A DNA stretch of 64,000 nt. Origin: Paludibacter sp. (GTDB lineage Bacteria > Bacteroidota > Bacteroidia > Bacteroidales > Paludibacteraceae). The translations under genes and the position numbers were made by a program. This document shows, one piece after another, positions 19,730-30,251 of this stretch (within the stretch, counting starts at the first letter, position 1; the number at the start of each line of letters is the position of its first letter). A model generated the notes under the pieces. The model did no database searches, was not told where the DNA came from, and saw only the letters and a program-made list of their open reading frames with translations. The stretch is taken from positions 105,893-169,892 of the forward strand of contig JAFLKK010000022.1 in assembly GCA_019163375.1 (NCBI GenBank), written 5' to 3'.

Positions 19730-20896
19730 TTACACCGCCAATTCGTAAATTTTCTTCACATCCTCTTCGGTGAGCTTCACAAAACTACCCATTGTCTGAG
19801 CGCCTAATCCCAGCACTTTAAGCATAGTCGGAATATCTTCGGCTTTGGCTCCAAGTTCCGAGAAACGAATCGGCATACCGATAGAAGTCAGAAATTGTTC
19901 AAACTTAGCAATACCCTGTTTCGCAGTATTTTCCGGATTTTGAAAATCCATTTCACAACCCCACACCCTAACGGCAAACTGTGCAAAACGCATTACATCG
20001 TGTTGCATCACATGTTTCATCCAGGCCGGGAACATCACTGCTAACCCCGCACCATGAGCCACATCGTACAATGCGGATAGTTCATGCTCAATTTGGTGTG
20101 TCGACCAATCCTGTTCGCGACCCACTCCGCAAATATCATTGTGCGCAACCATTCCCGCCCACATAATATTGGCACGAGCCTCATAGTCATTTGGATTTGC
20201 CAACGCCTTGGGAGCTTCTTTAATCACCGTCAAAAGAACAGCTTCACACAAACGATCTGTTATTTCAACATCTTTTGTATTCGTAAAATAACGTTCCAAC
20301 ACGTGCGCCATCATATCCGTAGCCCCACAAGCTGTTTGAAATGCCGGCAATGTACAAGTCAATTCTGGATTGAGGATAGAAAAAACAGGACGCAATGCAT
20401 CGCTGTTAGCAGCTCTCTTCAGCATGCCGGTTTCGTGAGTAATAACCGAGCCAGTCGATCCTTCACTTCCAGCAGCTGAAATCGTCAGGATAGTTGCCAC
20501 CGGCAAAGCTTTCTCGACTTCTTTACCCTGATAAAAATCCCAGAAATCGCCATCATACAATGCACCAAGCGCAATTGCTTTAGCCGAGTCGATAACGCTT
20601 CCACCGCCAACAGCCAGAATAAAGTCTATATTTTCTCGTTTGCAAAGTTCAATGCCTTCATACACCAACCCACTGCGTGGATTTGGCATTACACCACCCA
20701 ACTGAGTAAAAGTTATATTTTCATTCGCCAGGGAAGTTTTTACACGATCAAGCAGACCGCTTCTCAGCACCGAGCCGCCACCAAAATGAATCAACACCTT
20801 TGTTCCGCCAAAACGTTTTACATATTTACCTGCTTCTGTTTCACGACCTTTTCCAAACACAAAAGAGGTTGGACTATAAAAATTAAAGTTATTCAT
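19730..20896 (-). CDS. Iron-containing alcohol dehydrogenase (BDH/YqhD-like)
   Basis: The 388-residue enzyme has the family pattern: N-terminal NNFNFYSPTSFVFGKG, dinucleotide region ILAVGGGSVIDSAKAIALGA, and metal ligands in the C-terminal half (DMMAHVLE and HGAGLAVMFPAWMKH with the conserved His residues; WSTHQIEHELSALYD). It matches butanol dehydrogenase/YqhD-type NADPH-dependent aldehyde reductases, cytoplasmic. Specific substrate unknown. Confidence 0.92.
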   Translation of the reverse strand: MNNFNFYSPTSFVFGKGRETEAGKYVKRFGGTKVLIHFGGGSVLRSGLLDRVKTSLANENITFTQLGGVMPNPRSGLVYEGIELCKRENIDFILAVGGGSVIDSAKAIALGALYDGDFWDFYQGKEVEKALPVATILTISAAGSEGSTGSVITHETGMLKRAANSDALRPVFSILNPELTCTLPAFQTACGATDMMAHVLERYFTNTKDVEITDRLCEAVLLTVIKEAPKALANPNDYEARANIMWAGMVAHNDICGVGREQDWSTHQIEHELSALYDVAHGAGLAVMFPAWMKHVMQHDVMRFAQFAVRVWGCEMDFQNPENTAKQGIAKFEQFLTSIGMPIRFSELGAKAEDIPTMLKVLGLGAQTMGSFVKLTEEDVKKIYELAV

Positions 20897-20923
20897 AATT
20901 ATTTGTTATTGAGTTCAAAATAG

Positions 20924-22909
20924 TCAATTTTTCAAATTTACCAATCGGGCAATCTGTTTATCGGCTATCTCTGTCGTTTTATTCATTTGAGCATTTATTT
21001 CTTTCACAAAAGCATTCTCATCAAATGTACCTCGCACAGCATCAAAGTCCAGCTGTTTATCCGTATCATCTCCATCCATTCCAAAACCGGTTCTCGAAAC
21101 AGCGTTAAATTCCTTTTTAGCATCCCTCAATATCAAATCATTAAAAGTCAATACTGACTTCTTCCATTTTTCGATAACTGAAACAAAATCTTGAATTTCC
21201 ATCTCAACGACTGATTTACCGAGTTGTTTTTCAAGTATATCTTTTGCCCAATTCCAAGAAAAGTCTGAATAAGCGGCATGAATCTCGCTCAAATTATTTT
21301 GAATAGCTTCGATTGGTATGTTTTCATTTGAAATTTTGTTTAGCAGTCCTTCAACTGCTTTTTGGGGCGCTATTAAAGCAGCCATATCAACCCATTCACC
21401 AACCCCTACATCCGAATCATCGAGTAATAATTTCAGAAGATTTTCTTTCAAATCATTATGTTCATATTTGAGCCTTTCAACAACTTTTTCTCCTATGAAT
21501 TTATCAATCGCCATTTCGTACAATTCAATCCCTTTTTTGATAGACGAGCGTTTGATTTTGCAATTCTGATACCACACAAACGAAGCACTTGCATCCATAG
21601 TTAGCAACAATCCATTCAGTATTTCAATACCTTTCAATGCTTTTGATAAAGTGTATGGCGACAGAAAATCAAAATTGATGGAGTCCAGCTTCTTTTCATC
21701 CGTACGGGTATCGCGCTTTGGCCATTTTTGCACATCCCGAATAGTACCGGCACTATGAAGATTTATGCCGGGCAACAAACTACTTTCGCCATCATTTTCC
21801 AGCAAATATGAAAACGGTAAATTCGAAATATCCGGATTACCTTTATGACGACCCAGTACCACTGTGAATGCTCCTATTTTTGCCGGCCACATAATATACG
21901 AATCACTCGAAGTTTTTACACCACGTTCAGTAATCCCCTGATGAACAGGACCAAGTTTGTACATATGATTGCTAAAATTCGTCCCACTACCGGCATTCAT
22001 AAACGAATATGAAGCAGTCAGCATCAAGGTGGATTTATGATGCGTAACTGTATAAGGACCTGCGAAAATTGAAACTGCCTCACCGTGTAATCCCTGACAG
22101 TTTGCGAAAAAGAGTGAATCGATGGCCGAAAATTGTTTACTGATAATACAACCCTGTCCTACAAAACAATTCGAAATCAGAGCTGATTCAGAAACCGTTG
22201 TGCCCGAATTGATTATAAAATTAGTACATTGCACACCCCGCCCGATATAAACGGGTGCTTGTTCATCACAATTAATCGTTCCATTCTCAAGCAACAATAC
22301 ACCTTCAATTACAGCAAAATCGCCAACACGCACATTTTTCAGACTATCGCAATTCGTAATGCGCGCATTCTTTCCAATACTACCTTTATTCGATTTTTGC
22401 GAATCAGCATAATTTGTAATTTTGCCCTCAAGTGCTTCAATGGCTTTATTATATCGATAAAAAGTCAACATATAAGCTAAAGGAGCTGATAGTTGATCAA
22501 AAATGGGCACTTCACGACCACCGGCTTCAATCATCACCGGTACCTTCGCTCCGTTACCGAAAGTAGACTCCCCCTCCGTCAATACGAGATTTACATTGTC
22601 GATATAAGCTTCATCGCCAATTTCAAAATTGGCGATATAATTATTAATTTTATCGATAAAAACATCATTCCCAATCACACAATTGTGCAAATGGCAATTA
22701 AAAATTCCCGAATGTTTTTTCACCCCACCCAGGAGTTCAAAAACTTTGGTATAAGTCCCCAAATATACATTGCCGGAAAAATGTACATTATAAAAATAAG
22801 AAGCCGAAAAATCCTCAACAACCAGCACTTGTTTCCAATCTTCGGCAGAACAACCGTAAACCGTAAGTGTAGCTATTTCTTTGTCTAAAAGGGGACGATA
22901 ATTTGTCAT
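20924..22909 (-). CDS. DUF4954 protein with left-handed beta-helix
   Basis: The 661-residue protein matches the Bacteroidota/spirochete DUF4954 family. The N-terminal two thirds show hexapeptide-type repeats (NVHFSGNVYLGTYTK, CVIGNDVFIDKINNYIANFE, ARITNCDSLKNVRVGDFAVI, ALISNCFVGQGCIISKQ), as in sugar nucleotidyl/acyl-transferases; the C-terminal third is helical. Catalytic activity is unproven; a sugar-nucleotide or acyl substrate is plausible. It lies 27 nt upstream of the alcohol dehydrogenase gene. Confidence 0.85.
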   Translation of the reverse strand: MTNYRPLLDKEIATLTVYGCSAEDWKQVLVVEDFSASYFYNVHFSGNVYLGTYTKVFELLGGVKKHSGIFNCHLHNCVIGNDVFIDKINNYIANFEIGDEAYIDNVNLVLTEGESTFGNGAKVPVMIEAGGREVPIFDQLSAPLAYMLTFYRYNKAIEALEGKITNYADSQKSNKGSIGKNARITNCDSLKNVRVGDFAVIEGVLLLENGTINCDEQAPVYIGRGVQCTNFIINSGTTVSESALISNCFVGQGCIISKQFSAIDSLFFANCQGLHGEAVSIFAGPYTVTHHKSTLMLTASYSFMNAGSGTNFSNHMYKLGPVHQGITERGVKTSSDSYIMWPAKIGAFTVVLGRHKGNPDISNLPFSYLLENDGESSLLPGINLHSAGTIRDVQKWPKRDTRTDEKKLDSINFDFLSPYTLSKALKGIEILNGLLLTMDASASFVWYQNCKIKRSSIKKGIELYEMAIDKFIGEKVVERLKYEHNDLKENLLKLLLDDSDVGVGEWVDMAALIAPQKAVEGLLNKISNENIPIEAIQNNLSEIHAAYSDFSWNWAKDILEKQLGKSVVEMEIQDFVSVIEKWKKSVLTFNDLILRDAKKEFNAVSRTGFGMDGDDTDKQLDFDAVRGTFDENAFVKEINAQMNKTTEIADKQIARLVNLKN

Positions 22910-23008
22910 ATTTTTTTTGTCAACCGTTCACGGTTATCATTATTTATATTTATTATTCGGAATATAAAACGTTCATTATAAACTTTCAACACTTCAATTT
23001 GATGTATT

Positions 23009-23581
23009 TCAGTCTCCTTCGGGTTTGATATACCCGATAGGTCTACGGGGCTTATTCCTCTGATTTCTATCTGCATGCAATTCAGCCAACGATTGATTTA
23101 TAGATTCTATTTGAATTTGAGTATCTTCATTAATATCGTTCTGATCTTTAAAAATATCTTCTAAATATTCCTTTAGTTCCAGCAATTCGTTTTGAAGTTC
23201 TCCTATCCGATCTACAGGCGTATTTATTTGCAAATACTGCCGAATTTTCACGAATGCCCGAATTATGTTGATATTTATCTGGATTGCAACAACACTATTT
23301 AGCACAGTAGAAAGCATTGCCACACCTTGTTCTGTGAATGCAAAAGGCATATACCTGACACCACCTCTTTTGTTTGAGGTCGCAAATTGCGACCTCAAAC
23401 TCTCGAATTCTTCTTTCTTTAGTTCAAACATGAAATCATCGGGAAATCTTTCAGGATTACGACGAACTTGTTCCTTCAATCGTTTTGTTTCAACCCCATA
23501 CATTTCCGCTAAATCGAAGTCAAGCATTACTCGCTGTCCCCTGATTTCGTATATCTTGCTTTGAATAAGTTGCAATTCCAT
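23009..23581 (-). CDS. ORF6N domain protein
   Basis: The 190-residue protein opens with the ORF6N/KilA-N-like DNA-binding domain of phage antirepressors ([55 protein letters not shown]) and ends with a Glu/Asn-rich coiled coil ([20 protein letters not shown]). Probably phage-derived and now lodged among core genes, 13 nt after hflX. Target unknown. Confidence 0.9.
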   Translation of the reverse strand: MELQLIQSKIYEIRGQRVMLDFDLAEMYGVETKRLKEQVRRNPERFPDDFMFELKKEEFESLRSQFATSNKRGGVRYMPFAFTEQGVAMLSTVLNSVVAIQININIIRAFVKIRQYLQINTPVDRIGELQNELLELKEYLEDIFKDQNDINEDTQIQIESINQSLAELHADRNQRNKPRRPIGYIKPEGD

Positions 23582-23594
23582 GCCGGCACGACCG

Positions 23595-24800
23595 TTACTC
23601 TGTTATCTCATCATAATTCTGAAACAAAAAATCATTATATGGATATCGCTCCACGTGGATAGCTTTGATGTTTTCATACATTAAAGCCTTCAGATTATCA
23701 ATATTATCTTTTTCCCGAGCTGAAATAAAGATGCAGTTGTCGTGCATTTTAGCCATCCATGTTTTTTTCAATTCTTCCAAACTTATGTTCTCACGTTTCT
23801 CAGGAGCTAAGTCGTCGGCTTCTTTTGGCACATAACTAAAAGCATCTATTTTGTTGAATATCAAAATCATTTGCTTCTGTTGCGGATCAATCTCCTTCAA
23901 GGTTTCGTTTACCACTTCCAGCTGTTCTTCAAAATTCGGATGCGACACATCGACTACATGCAACAATAAATCGGCCTCACGCACTTCGTCGAGGGTCGAT
24001 TTAAATGACTGCACCAAATGGTGAGGCAATTTGCGTATAAAACCAACAGTATCAGATAGTAAAAAGGGAAGGTTGTCAATTATCACCTTACGAACAGTGG
24101 TATCGAGCGTTGCAAATAATTTATTTTCGGCAAATATATCCGATTTACTCAACAAGTTCATCAGCGTAGATTTTCCCACATTGGTATAACCCACTAAAGC
24201 CACACGCACCATTTTTCCACGGTTCTTGCGTTGAGTTGTCATTTGTTGGTCAATGTCCTTCAGGTTTTGTTTCAGCAACGCAATCTTGGTGAGAATAATC
24301 CGGCGGTCGGTTTCAATTTGGGTTTCACCCGGACCACGCATACCAATACCACCCCGTTGACGCTCCAAGTGAGTCCATAAACGAGTAAGTCGTGGTAACA
24401 TATACTGACACTGAGCAAGTTCTACCTGCGTTTTAGCGCTTGCTGTTTGTGCTCTTTTGGCAAAAATATCCAGGATAAGACTTGTTCTGTCCAAAATAAG
24501 AACTTTCAGTTCGGCTTCAATATTGCGTAGTTGTTTGGGCGTTAATTCGTCATCGAAAATAACCACACCAATCTCATTCTCGTCAACAAAACTTTTTATT
24601 TCAAACAATTTGCCTGGGCCAACATAGGTTTTTGGGTTGGGATATTCCAGTCGCTGCATGAATATTTTTTCGGGTGAAGCACCGGCCGTTTCGGCTAAAA
24701 AAGCAAGTTCGTCAACATATTCACGAGCTTTTTCTTCATTCTGAAGTTGAGTAATTACACCAACAAGCACAGCTTTTTCTTCGTATATTTCGGTTTTCAT
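23595..24800 (-). CDS. hflX: Ribosome-associated GTPase HflX
   Basis: Start taken at ATG 24800 ([20 protein letters not shown]), 401 residues; an upstream in-frame ATG at 24881 adds a hydrophobic tail absent from the family. HflX is a GTPase that rescues/splits stalled 70S ribosomes. Motifs: N-terminal HflX domain ([33 protein letters not shown]-like [20 protein letters not shown]), G1 [13 protein letters not shown]3 [21 protein letters not shown]4 NKID. Confidence 0.95.
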   Translation of the reverse strand: MKTEIYEEKAVLVGVITQLQNEEKAREYVDELAFLAETAGASPEKIFMQRLEYPNPKTYVGPGKLFEIKSFVDENEIGVVIFDDELTPKQLRNIEAELKVLILDRTSLILDIFAKRAQTASAKTQVELAQCQYMLPRLTRLWTHLERQRGGIGMRGPGETQIETDRRIILTKIALLKQNLKDIDQQMTTQRKNRGKMVRVALVGYTNVGKSTLMNLLSKSDIFAENKLFATLDTTVRKVIIDNLPFLLSDTVGFIRKLPHHLVQSFKSTLDEVREADLLLHVVDVSHPNFEEQLEVVNETLKEIDPQQKQMILIFNKIDAFSYVPKEADDLAPEKRENISLEELKKTWMAKMHDNCIFISAREKDNIDNLKALMYENIKAIHVERYPYNDFLFQNYDEITE

Positions 24801-25005
24801 ATTTTGTATTTTAGTATCAATTTCAAACTTCAGAAAGAGTATAAACAATTGAACAACAAGACGCACGATGAGCAAAATCACTCACATTCAGTAGTTTTAC
24901 ACGATCTTACAAAATACCGTTCATCTGCTGCGATACAAAGATACAACAATACTTTCAGAGATAATAGTTTTTTAGGTTTGAAGTTAAAACACAAAAGAAA
25001 CAAAT

Positions 25006-25872
25006 TTACTGCAATGACAACCCCGCTGCCTTAAAAGTGTCGCACTGTTTCAAGTCACCGGTATCAAATCCTTTTTTAAGCCAGTACATGCGTTGTTCCG
25101 AACTGCCATGCGTAAACGATTCGGGCGTGACGTAACCCTGACTTGCTTTCTGCAAATTATCATCACCGATAATTTGCGCTGCGTTTAACGCATCAGCCAG
25201 ATCGTCCTTCTCAAGATAGCCCTTGCCCTGCTCAAAATGCCCCCACAATCCGGCGAAAAAATCAGCCTGCAATTCCAAACATACCGAATACCGGTTGTAC
25301 TCTTCCTCACTTAAACTTCCGCGCAGCTTATCCATCTTGTCTGTAAACCCAAGCAGGTATTGAATGTGATGACCTATTTCATGTGCAATCACGTAAGCCT
25401 GAGCAAAATCACCTCCTCTCGCACCAAACTTTTCTCTTAAATCATTGTAAAAAGTCAAATCGATATACACTTTTTGATCACCCGGACAGTAAAATGGCCC
25501 GGATTGACTACTGGCTGAGCCACAAGCACTTTCGGTTGCATCAGAAAACAACACCAACGATGGCACCTGATACGTCATTCCGTTTTGTTTAAAAATACCG
25601 TTCCAAACATCCTCCGTATCGGCCAACACTACCTTTACAAACTGAGCTCGTTCATCCAGCGCCTTTTGTTGTTCAGAAGTCATTTCGGTTTGAGCACCGG
25701 CTGAGCCTTGAGTGAGACTGGAAATATCCTGCATATTTATATCACCACCGAAAAGTAATTTCAGTGCAATTACGATTATTGCAGTAGCTCCACCTCCTAC
25801 AGCTATCCCTTTACCGGAAATACCCCGGCGATCTTCAACGTTACCACTTTCTCTTCGTCCTTTCCACAGCAT
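25006..25872 (-). CDS. Neutral zinc metallopeptidase (YpfJ family)
   Basis: Start at ATG 25872 (MLWKGRRESGNVEDRRGISG), 288 residues, typical for the YpfJ/UPF0272 group. One N-terminal transmembrane segment (GGATAIIVIALKLLFGG) anchors it, and the active-site motif is HEIGHHIQ with a downstream Glu in ELQADFFAGLWGHF. Substrate unknown. A promoter is found at 25954-25984. Confidence 0.92.
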   Translation of the reverse strand: MLWKGRRESGNVEDRRGISGKGIAVGGGATAIIVIALKLLFGGDINMQDISSLTQGSAGAQTEMTSEQQKALDERAQFVKVVLADTEDVWNGIFKQNGMTYQVPSLVLFSDATESACGSASSQSGPFYCPGDQKVYIDLTFYNDLREKFGARGGDFAQAYVIAHEIGHHIQYLLGFTDKMDKLRGSLSEEEYNRYSVCLELQADFFAGLWGHFEQGKGYLEKDDLADALNAAQIIGDDNLQKASQGYVTPESFTHGSSEQRMYWLKKGFDTGDLKQCDTFKAAGLSLQ

Positions 25873-25953
25873 AGTATTAATTTTTAATTGGTTACAAATA
25901 TAAAACAACAAACATTCTTAGTCATCAAATACAACTTTTGGACTTGATTAATA

Positions 25954-25984
25954 CAAAGATATAAACTATACGCCTATTCTGCAA
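25954..25984 (-). promoter_or_regulatory. Promoter of the zinc metallopeptidase gene
   Basis: Minus-strand TATCTTTG (25961-25954) with TTG (25984-25982), spacer 20 nt. Confidence 0.65.
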
Positions 25985-26270
25985 GAGCTATCCAACGCAA
26001 TAGTTTTGAAATCCCCAAAAATGAAACCATTTTAATTAAAGAATAAATACTACCCTGCTATCGTCCCTATCGGCAAACAAAGGGAAATGTCCACACAAGC
26101 GGCATTCTCCTATTTTCAAAAATCATTCAACGTTCCTGGAAGGGGTTAGAGTTAATTATATTTAAAGCCCTGAAAAGCAATTTCAACATTCATTTATCTA
26201 TTCCATATTGAAAATTTACATATTTTTTAATGTTTTGTATTTTATAAATCAACTTTTTTCATCACCTACC

Positions 26271-26291
26271 CACAAAATTTGTGTATCTTTG
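26271..26291 (+). promoter_or_regulatory. porQ promoter -7 box abutted by palindrome
   Basis: TATCTTTG at 26284-26291 is directly preceded by the 13-nt palindrome CACAAAATTTGTG (26271-26283). The palindrome occupies the spacer and could be a regulator site. Confidence 0.5.
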
Positions 26292-26367
26292 AATGTTTTT
26301 TTTGAAAGAAAAATGAGTAAATCTATTTCATAAACTTGAACTTCCATTTATATCAAATTGGCTGGAA

Positions 26368-27408
26368 ATGCACAAGACAATTATTCCATTTTTATTCATT
26401 ATTCTTATCGTTCAGTCTGCATTTTCGCAAGCCGGTCGTGGAATCTATAAATTTCTTGACTTACCGGTTTCATCACGTCTGGCAGCATTGGGCGGATCAA
26501 ATGTTTCGCTGAATGACAATGATATTAACTTCGGATTTCAAAATCCGGCATTATTGACGGCCGAAACGAACAACACACTCGGCATTAATATGGCTAATTA
26601 TTTGGCCGATATTAAATTCGGATCGGCAGTATACGGGCGAACCATTGGAACTAAAAATTATTTGGCGGTTGGAATCCAATATGTTGATTACGGCTTATTT
26701 AAAGAAACTACCGTACAAAATGAAATCATTGGCGAATTCACCGCTAAAGATTTGGCAATAAACATAATATACGCCAGACCATTATCCGATAAATATTCGG
26801 TGGGCGCCACATTAAAACCAGTATATTCGGTTTACGAACGATATACCAGCTACGGATTGGCCATTGACTTGGGGGCAAGTTACAAAGACACAGCCAACCT
26901 TTTTTCGGCTGGGTTGGTGCTTAGAAACATTGGAACACAACTAAAAGGCTATTATGCCGACGAAAACGGGCAACATTTAGAATCGTTGCCGTTCAACATA
27001 CAGCTGGGTATAACGAAGAAGTTCAGACATGCCCCATTGCGATTATCGTTCACGCTGCACGATTTACAACAATGGAACTTGGCATATCAATCTACAAATC
27101 AGCCCACGGAGACTACAGCCTCCTCAACTGACACAAAAAAGATAGGTTTTGCTGACATGTTCTTTCGTCATACTATTTTTGCTGCCGAATTTGTGCCTAC
27201 CAAAAATTTTTATTTGGCAATCGGATACAATCACCGTCGCCAAAAAGAAATGGACATGAATGGCTTTAAAAGTACTGCCGGTTTTTCGTTTGGTGGCGGG
27301 GTGAAAATTTATAAATTTCAGGCCGGCTTTGGAATGTCACAATTTCAAGTGGGCAATTACTCATATCAATTCTCAATTACAACGAATTTAAACGAGTTTA
27401 GACTGTAA
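26368..27408 (+). CDS. porQ: Type IX secretion system protein PorQ
   Basis: The 346-residue outer-membrane protein has a signal peptide (MHKTIIPFLFIILIVQSAFS) and the PorQ features GGSNVSLNDNDINFGFQNPA, YLAVGIQYVDYG, YSVGATLKPVYSVYERYTSY and SLPFNIQLGITKKF. PorQ is needed for type IX secretion/maturation of cell-surface proteins in Bacteroidota. cmk follows after 36 nt, an arrangement common in Bacteroidales. Confidence 0.9.
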   Translation: MHKTIIPFLFIILIVQSAFSQAGRGIYKFLDLPVSSRLAALGGSNVSLNDNDINFGFQNPALLTAETNNTLGINMANYLADIKFGSAVYGRTIGTKNYLAVGIQYVDYGLFKETTVQNEIIGEFTAKDLAINIIYARPLSDKYSVGATLKPVYSVYERYTSYGLAIDLGASYKDTANLFSAGLVLRNIGTQLKGYYADENGQHLESLPFNIQLGITKKFRHAPLRLSFTLHDLQQWNLAYQSTNQPTETTASSTDTKKIGFADMFFRHTIFAAEFVPTKNFYLAIGYNHRRQKEMDMNGFKSTAGFSFGGGVKIYKFQAGFGMSQFQVGNYSYQFSITTNLNEFRL

Positions 27409-27444
27409 TTGAATTAAAAAGTTGCATTTACTGATTTTAAATAG

Positions 27445-28131
27445 ATGAAAAAAATAATTGTAGCCATTGATGGCTTTTCAGGCTGTGGTAAAAGCACCAT
27501 GGCAAAAGAACTGGCTCGCGAAGCCGGATATGTTTACGTGGATACCGGTGCAATGTATCGTGCCGTTTCCCTATTTTGTATACAAAACGGGTGGATGTCA
27601 GACTCTGAAATAAACTCAGAAGCTCTGGAAGCTCACATCAGCTCTATACTCATTGAATTCAGAACCAACGAAAAAGGCATTTCTGAAACATACCTGAACG
27701 GAAAAAATATTGAGAACGAAATAAGAACATTGGAAGTCGCCAACGGAGCCAGCCGCGTGAGCACACTCGGATTTGTGCGAAGAGAATTAGTTCATCAACA
27801 ACAACTTATGGGCAATAAGAAAGGCATAGTTATGGATGGGCGAGATATTGGAACAGTTGTTTTTCCAACCGCAGAGCTCAAAATTTTCCTCACCGCATCG
27901 CCCGAAACAAGAGCCCAAAGACGTTTTGATGAAATGGTGGAAAAAGGCGAAGAAGTGAACTATGAAGATGTATTGGCAAATGTGATAGAGCGCGATGATC
28001 GCGACCAAAACCGTGCGGAAAGCCCACTCAGAAAAGCAGATGATGCCATTGAAATAGACAATTCGAATTTGACAAGAGCAGAGCAACGGGAAATTCTACG
28101 AACTTTGTTCGCAGAAAAAACGTTACAATAG
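27445..28131 (+). CDS. cmk: Cytidylate kinase
   Basis: The 228-residue kinase (CMP to CDP) has P-loop GFSGCGKSTMAKEL, substrate motif YVDTGAMYRAVSLF, MDGRDIGTVVFPTAELKIFL and LID residues RAQRRFDEM. Length fits. It sits in the same-direction series porQ-cmk-ispH-pfkA. Confidence 0.96.
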   Translation: MKKIIVAIDGFSGCGKSTMAKELAREAGYVYVDTGAMYRAVSLFCIQNGWMSDSEINSEALEAHISSILIEFRTNEKGISETYLNGKNIENEIRTLEVANGASRVSTLGFVRRELVHQQQLMGNKKGIVMDGRDIGTVVFPTAELKIFLTASPETRAQRRFDEMVEKGEEVNYEDVLANVIERDDRDQNRAESPLRKADDAIEIDNSNLTRAEQREILRTLFAEKTLQ

Positions 28132-28221
28132 TTTGCAATTACGCAACATTAGACTTGCTGTTCCGTTGGAATAAAGTGGCAGGTTTGACTTGTAAACTAT
28201 TAATTATTAATTTAAATTTGT

Positions 28222-29094
28222 ATGCCAAATATCGAAATTGATCAAAAATCGGGCTTTTGCTTTGGAGTAGTAAAAGCCATTACAAAAGCGGAAGAAGAAC
28301 TGGCCAAAGGCGAAACACTTTATTGCCTTGGCGACATAGTACATAACGGATTAGAGGTGGAACGACTCGCTAAAATGGGATTAATCACCATTGATCACGA
28401 GGAGTTAGCTAAACTGCACGATGCCAAAGTATTGCTTCGTGCACATGGAGAGCCACCCAGTACGTACGAAACGGCTAAGAAAAACAATATTACCCTCATT
28501 GATGCTTCGTGTCCGGTGGTATTAAAGTTGCAATCGCGCATTAAAAATGCGTACGAAACCAGACCAACACCCGACACGCAGATAGTTATTTACGGACATA
28601 TCGGACACGCCGAGGTAAATGGTCTTATGGGGCAAACAAACGATGAAGCGATCGTAATTGAAAGCGAAGATGATTTATACAAAGTGGATTTTTCGAAAAA
28701 TATTCGTCTGTTTTCGCAAACAACAAAATCGCTCGACGGGTTCAACAAACTCGTAACTACGGTTGCCGAAATGACAGATAAAAGTGCTATTTTTGAAAAT
28801 ACTGACACAATTTGCCGCCAAGTAGCGAATAGAATTCCAAATATTACTACCTTTGCAGAACAAAATGACATAGTAGTATTTGTCAGCGGTAAAAAGAGTT
28901 CGAACGGAAAAGTACTATACGAACACAGCAAAAAAATTAACCCGAATACCTATATTGTATCTGAAGCCGGTGAAGTTGAAGCACTAAATCTGGATTTGAC
29001 AAAAAAAATAGGTATATGTGGTGCTACCTCTACGCCAAGTTGGCAAATGGAAGCAGTAGCAAACAAATTGAATGAACTTGCATTGCAGGTATAA
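28222..29094 (+). CDS. ispH: 4-hydroxy-3-methylbut-2-enyl diphosphate reductase
   Basis: Final enzyme of the MEP isoprenoid pathway, an oxygen-sensitive [4Fe-4S] protein. The 290 residues contain the three cluster cysteines in GFCFGVVKAI, DASCPVVLKL and DTICRQVANR, together with LGDIVHNGLEVERL, RAHGEPPS and GATSTPSWQME. Length and order are normal. Confidence 0.96.
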   Translation: MPNIEIDQKSGFCFGVVKAITKAEEELAKGETLYCLGDIVHNGLEVERLAKMGLITIDHEELAKLHDAKVLLRAHGEPPSTYETAKKNNITLIDASCPVVLKLQSRIKNAYETRPTPDTQIVIYGHIGHAEVNGLMGQTNDEAIVIESEDDLYKVDFSKNIRLFSQTTKSLDGFNKLVTTVAEMTDKSAIFENTDTICRQVANRIPNITTFAEQNDIVVFVSGKKSSNGKVLYEHSKKINPNTYIVSEAGEVEALNLDLTKKIGICGATSTPSWQMEAVANKLNELALQV

Positions 29095-29142
29095 AGAAGA
29101 TAATTGTTACTATTTTACACACATATTTTTTTTAAAACAGAA

Positions 29143-30126
29143 ATGAAATACGAAATTAAATGTATTGGCGTGCTAACCTCCGGAGGAGACGCACCGGGAA
29201 TGAATGCTGCCGTTCGTTCGGTAACTCGTGCCGCTATTTTCAACGGTATACGCGTAAAAGCAATTTACAGAGGTTACAAAGGTTTGATATCAAATGAAAT
29301 CATTGAATTTCAAACGCAAAATGTAAGTAATATCATTCAACAAGGTGGCACTATTCTAAAGAGTGCACGCTGTGCAGAATTTCGTACGCCGGAAGGCAGA
29401 AAACTGGCTTATGAGAATATGAAAGCTGCCGAAATCGATGCATTGGTGGTAATTGGTGGTGACGGGACTTTTACCGGAGCTCGTATTTTTGCTCAGGAAT
29501 ATAATGTGCCAATTGTAGGTCTTCCAGGAACTATCGATAACGACCTGTACGGTACCGATTCGACCATTGGATACGATACGGCACTCAACACCATTGTTGA
29601 AGCTGTGGATAAAATCCGTGATACGGCTTCTTCGCACGAACGCTTATTCTTTATCGAAGTAATGGGACGTGATGCAGGCTTTTTGGCATTAAACAGCGCT
29701 TTAGCTTCGGGTGCCGAAGCAGCTATTATTCCCGAACTCGAAACACAGGAAGATCAACTGGAAGAATTAATTAAAAATGGCTTCCGTAAATCAAAAAACA
29801 GTAGCATCGTGATTGTTGCCGAAAGTGAAATTACAGGTGGCGCAACTGCATTAGCTGCACTTATGAACAAAGAGCATCCTGAGTACGACGTACGTGTAAC
29901 CATTCTTGGACACATTCAACGTGGAGGTTCACCAACTGCTTACGACCGGATTTTAGCGAGTCGCATGGGAGTTGCAGCAATTGACGCTTTGCTTGATGAA
30001 CAACGAAGCATCATGATTGGAATTGTAAACGATGAAATCGTTCATGTTCCTTTCACCAAAGCCATTAAAGACGACAAACCCGTTAACGAAACATTATTAG
30101 GAGTACTTTCTATTTTGTCAATTTAA
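29143..30126 (+). CDS. pfkA: ATP-dependent 6-phosphofructokinase
   Basis: Start at ATG 29143 ([20 protein letters not shown]), 327 residues. Motifs: [44 protein letters not shown] (catalytic Asp), [20 protein letters not shown] and [15 protein letters not shown]. The glycine after the GGDGT aspartate suggests ATP rather than PPi as donor. Confidence 0.95.
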   Translation: MKYEIKCIGVLTSGGDAPGMNAAVRSVTRAAIFNGIRVKAIYRGYKGLISNEIIEFQTQNVSNIIQQGGTILKSARCAEFRTPEGRKLAYENMKAAEIDALVVIGGDGTFTGARIFAQEYNVPIVGLPGTIDNDLYGTDSTIGYDTALNTIVEAVDKIRDTASSHERLFFIEVMGRDAGFLALNSALASGAEAAIIPELETQEDQLEELIKNGFRKSKNSSIVIVAESEITGGATALAALMNKEHPEYDVRVTILGHIQRGGSPTAYDRILASRMGVAAIDALLDEQRSIMIGIVNDEIVHVPFTKAIKDDKPVNETLLGVLSILSI

Positions 30127-30135
30127 AATAACCCT

Positions 30136-30234
30136 GAAAATCCCCTGAAGGAAACTTTTAGACCCTGTAATTTAATAAGAACTAATTCTTCTTTGATTAT
30201 ATCAGTATCTTAAAGCCACCTTGAGGGGATTTTC
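30136..30234. repeat. 99-bp unit bounded by 16-bp inverted repeats
   Basis: GAAAATCCCCTGAAGG at 30136-30151 and CCTTGAGGGGATTTTC at 30219-30234 are reverse complements with one mismatch, 67 nt apart. The unit fills the gap between pfkA and the phosphatase gene. It may be a small non-autonomous element or an extended hairpin that terminates pfkA. Confidence 0.5.
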
Positions 30235-30251
30235 ATCTCACGTTCAACTAC

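Larger units (their letters stand above)
25873..26367. other. Intergenic region between divergent metallopeptidase and porQ
   Basis: About 495 nt with no convincing ORF. It holds a minus-strand promoter near its left end and a plus-strand -7 box with a palindrome near its right end; the central part (about 25,990-26,260) shows nothing recognised. Confidence 0.5.
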
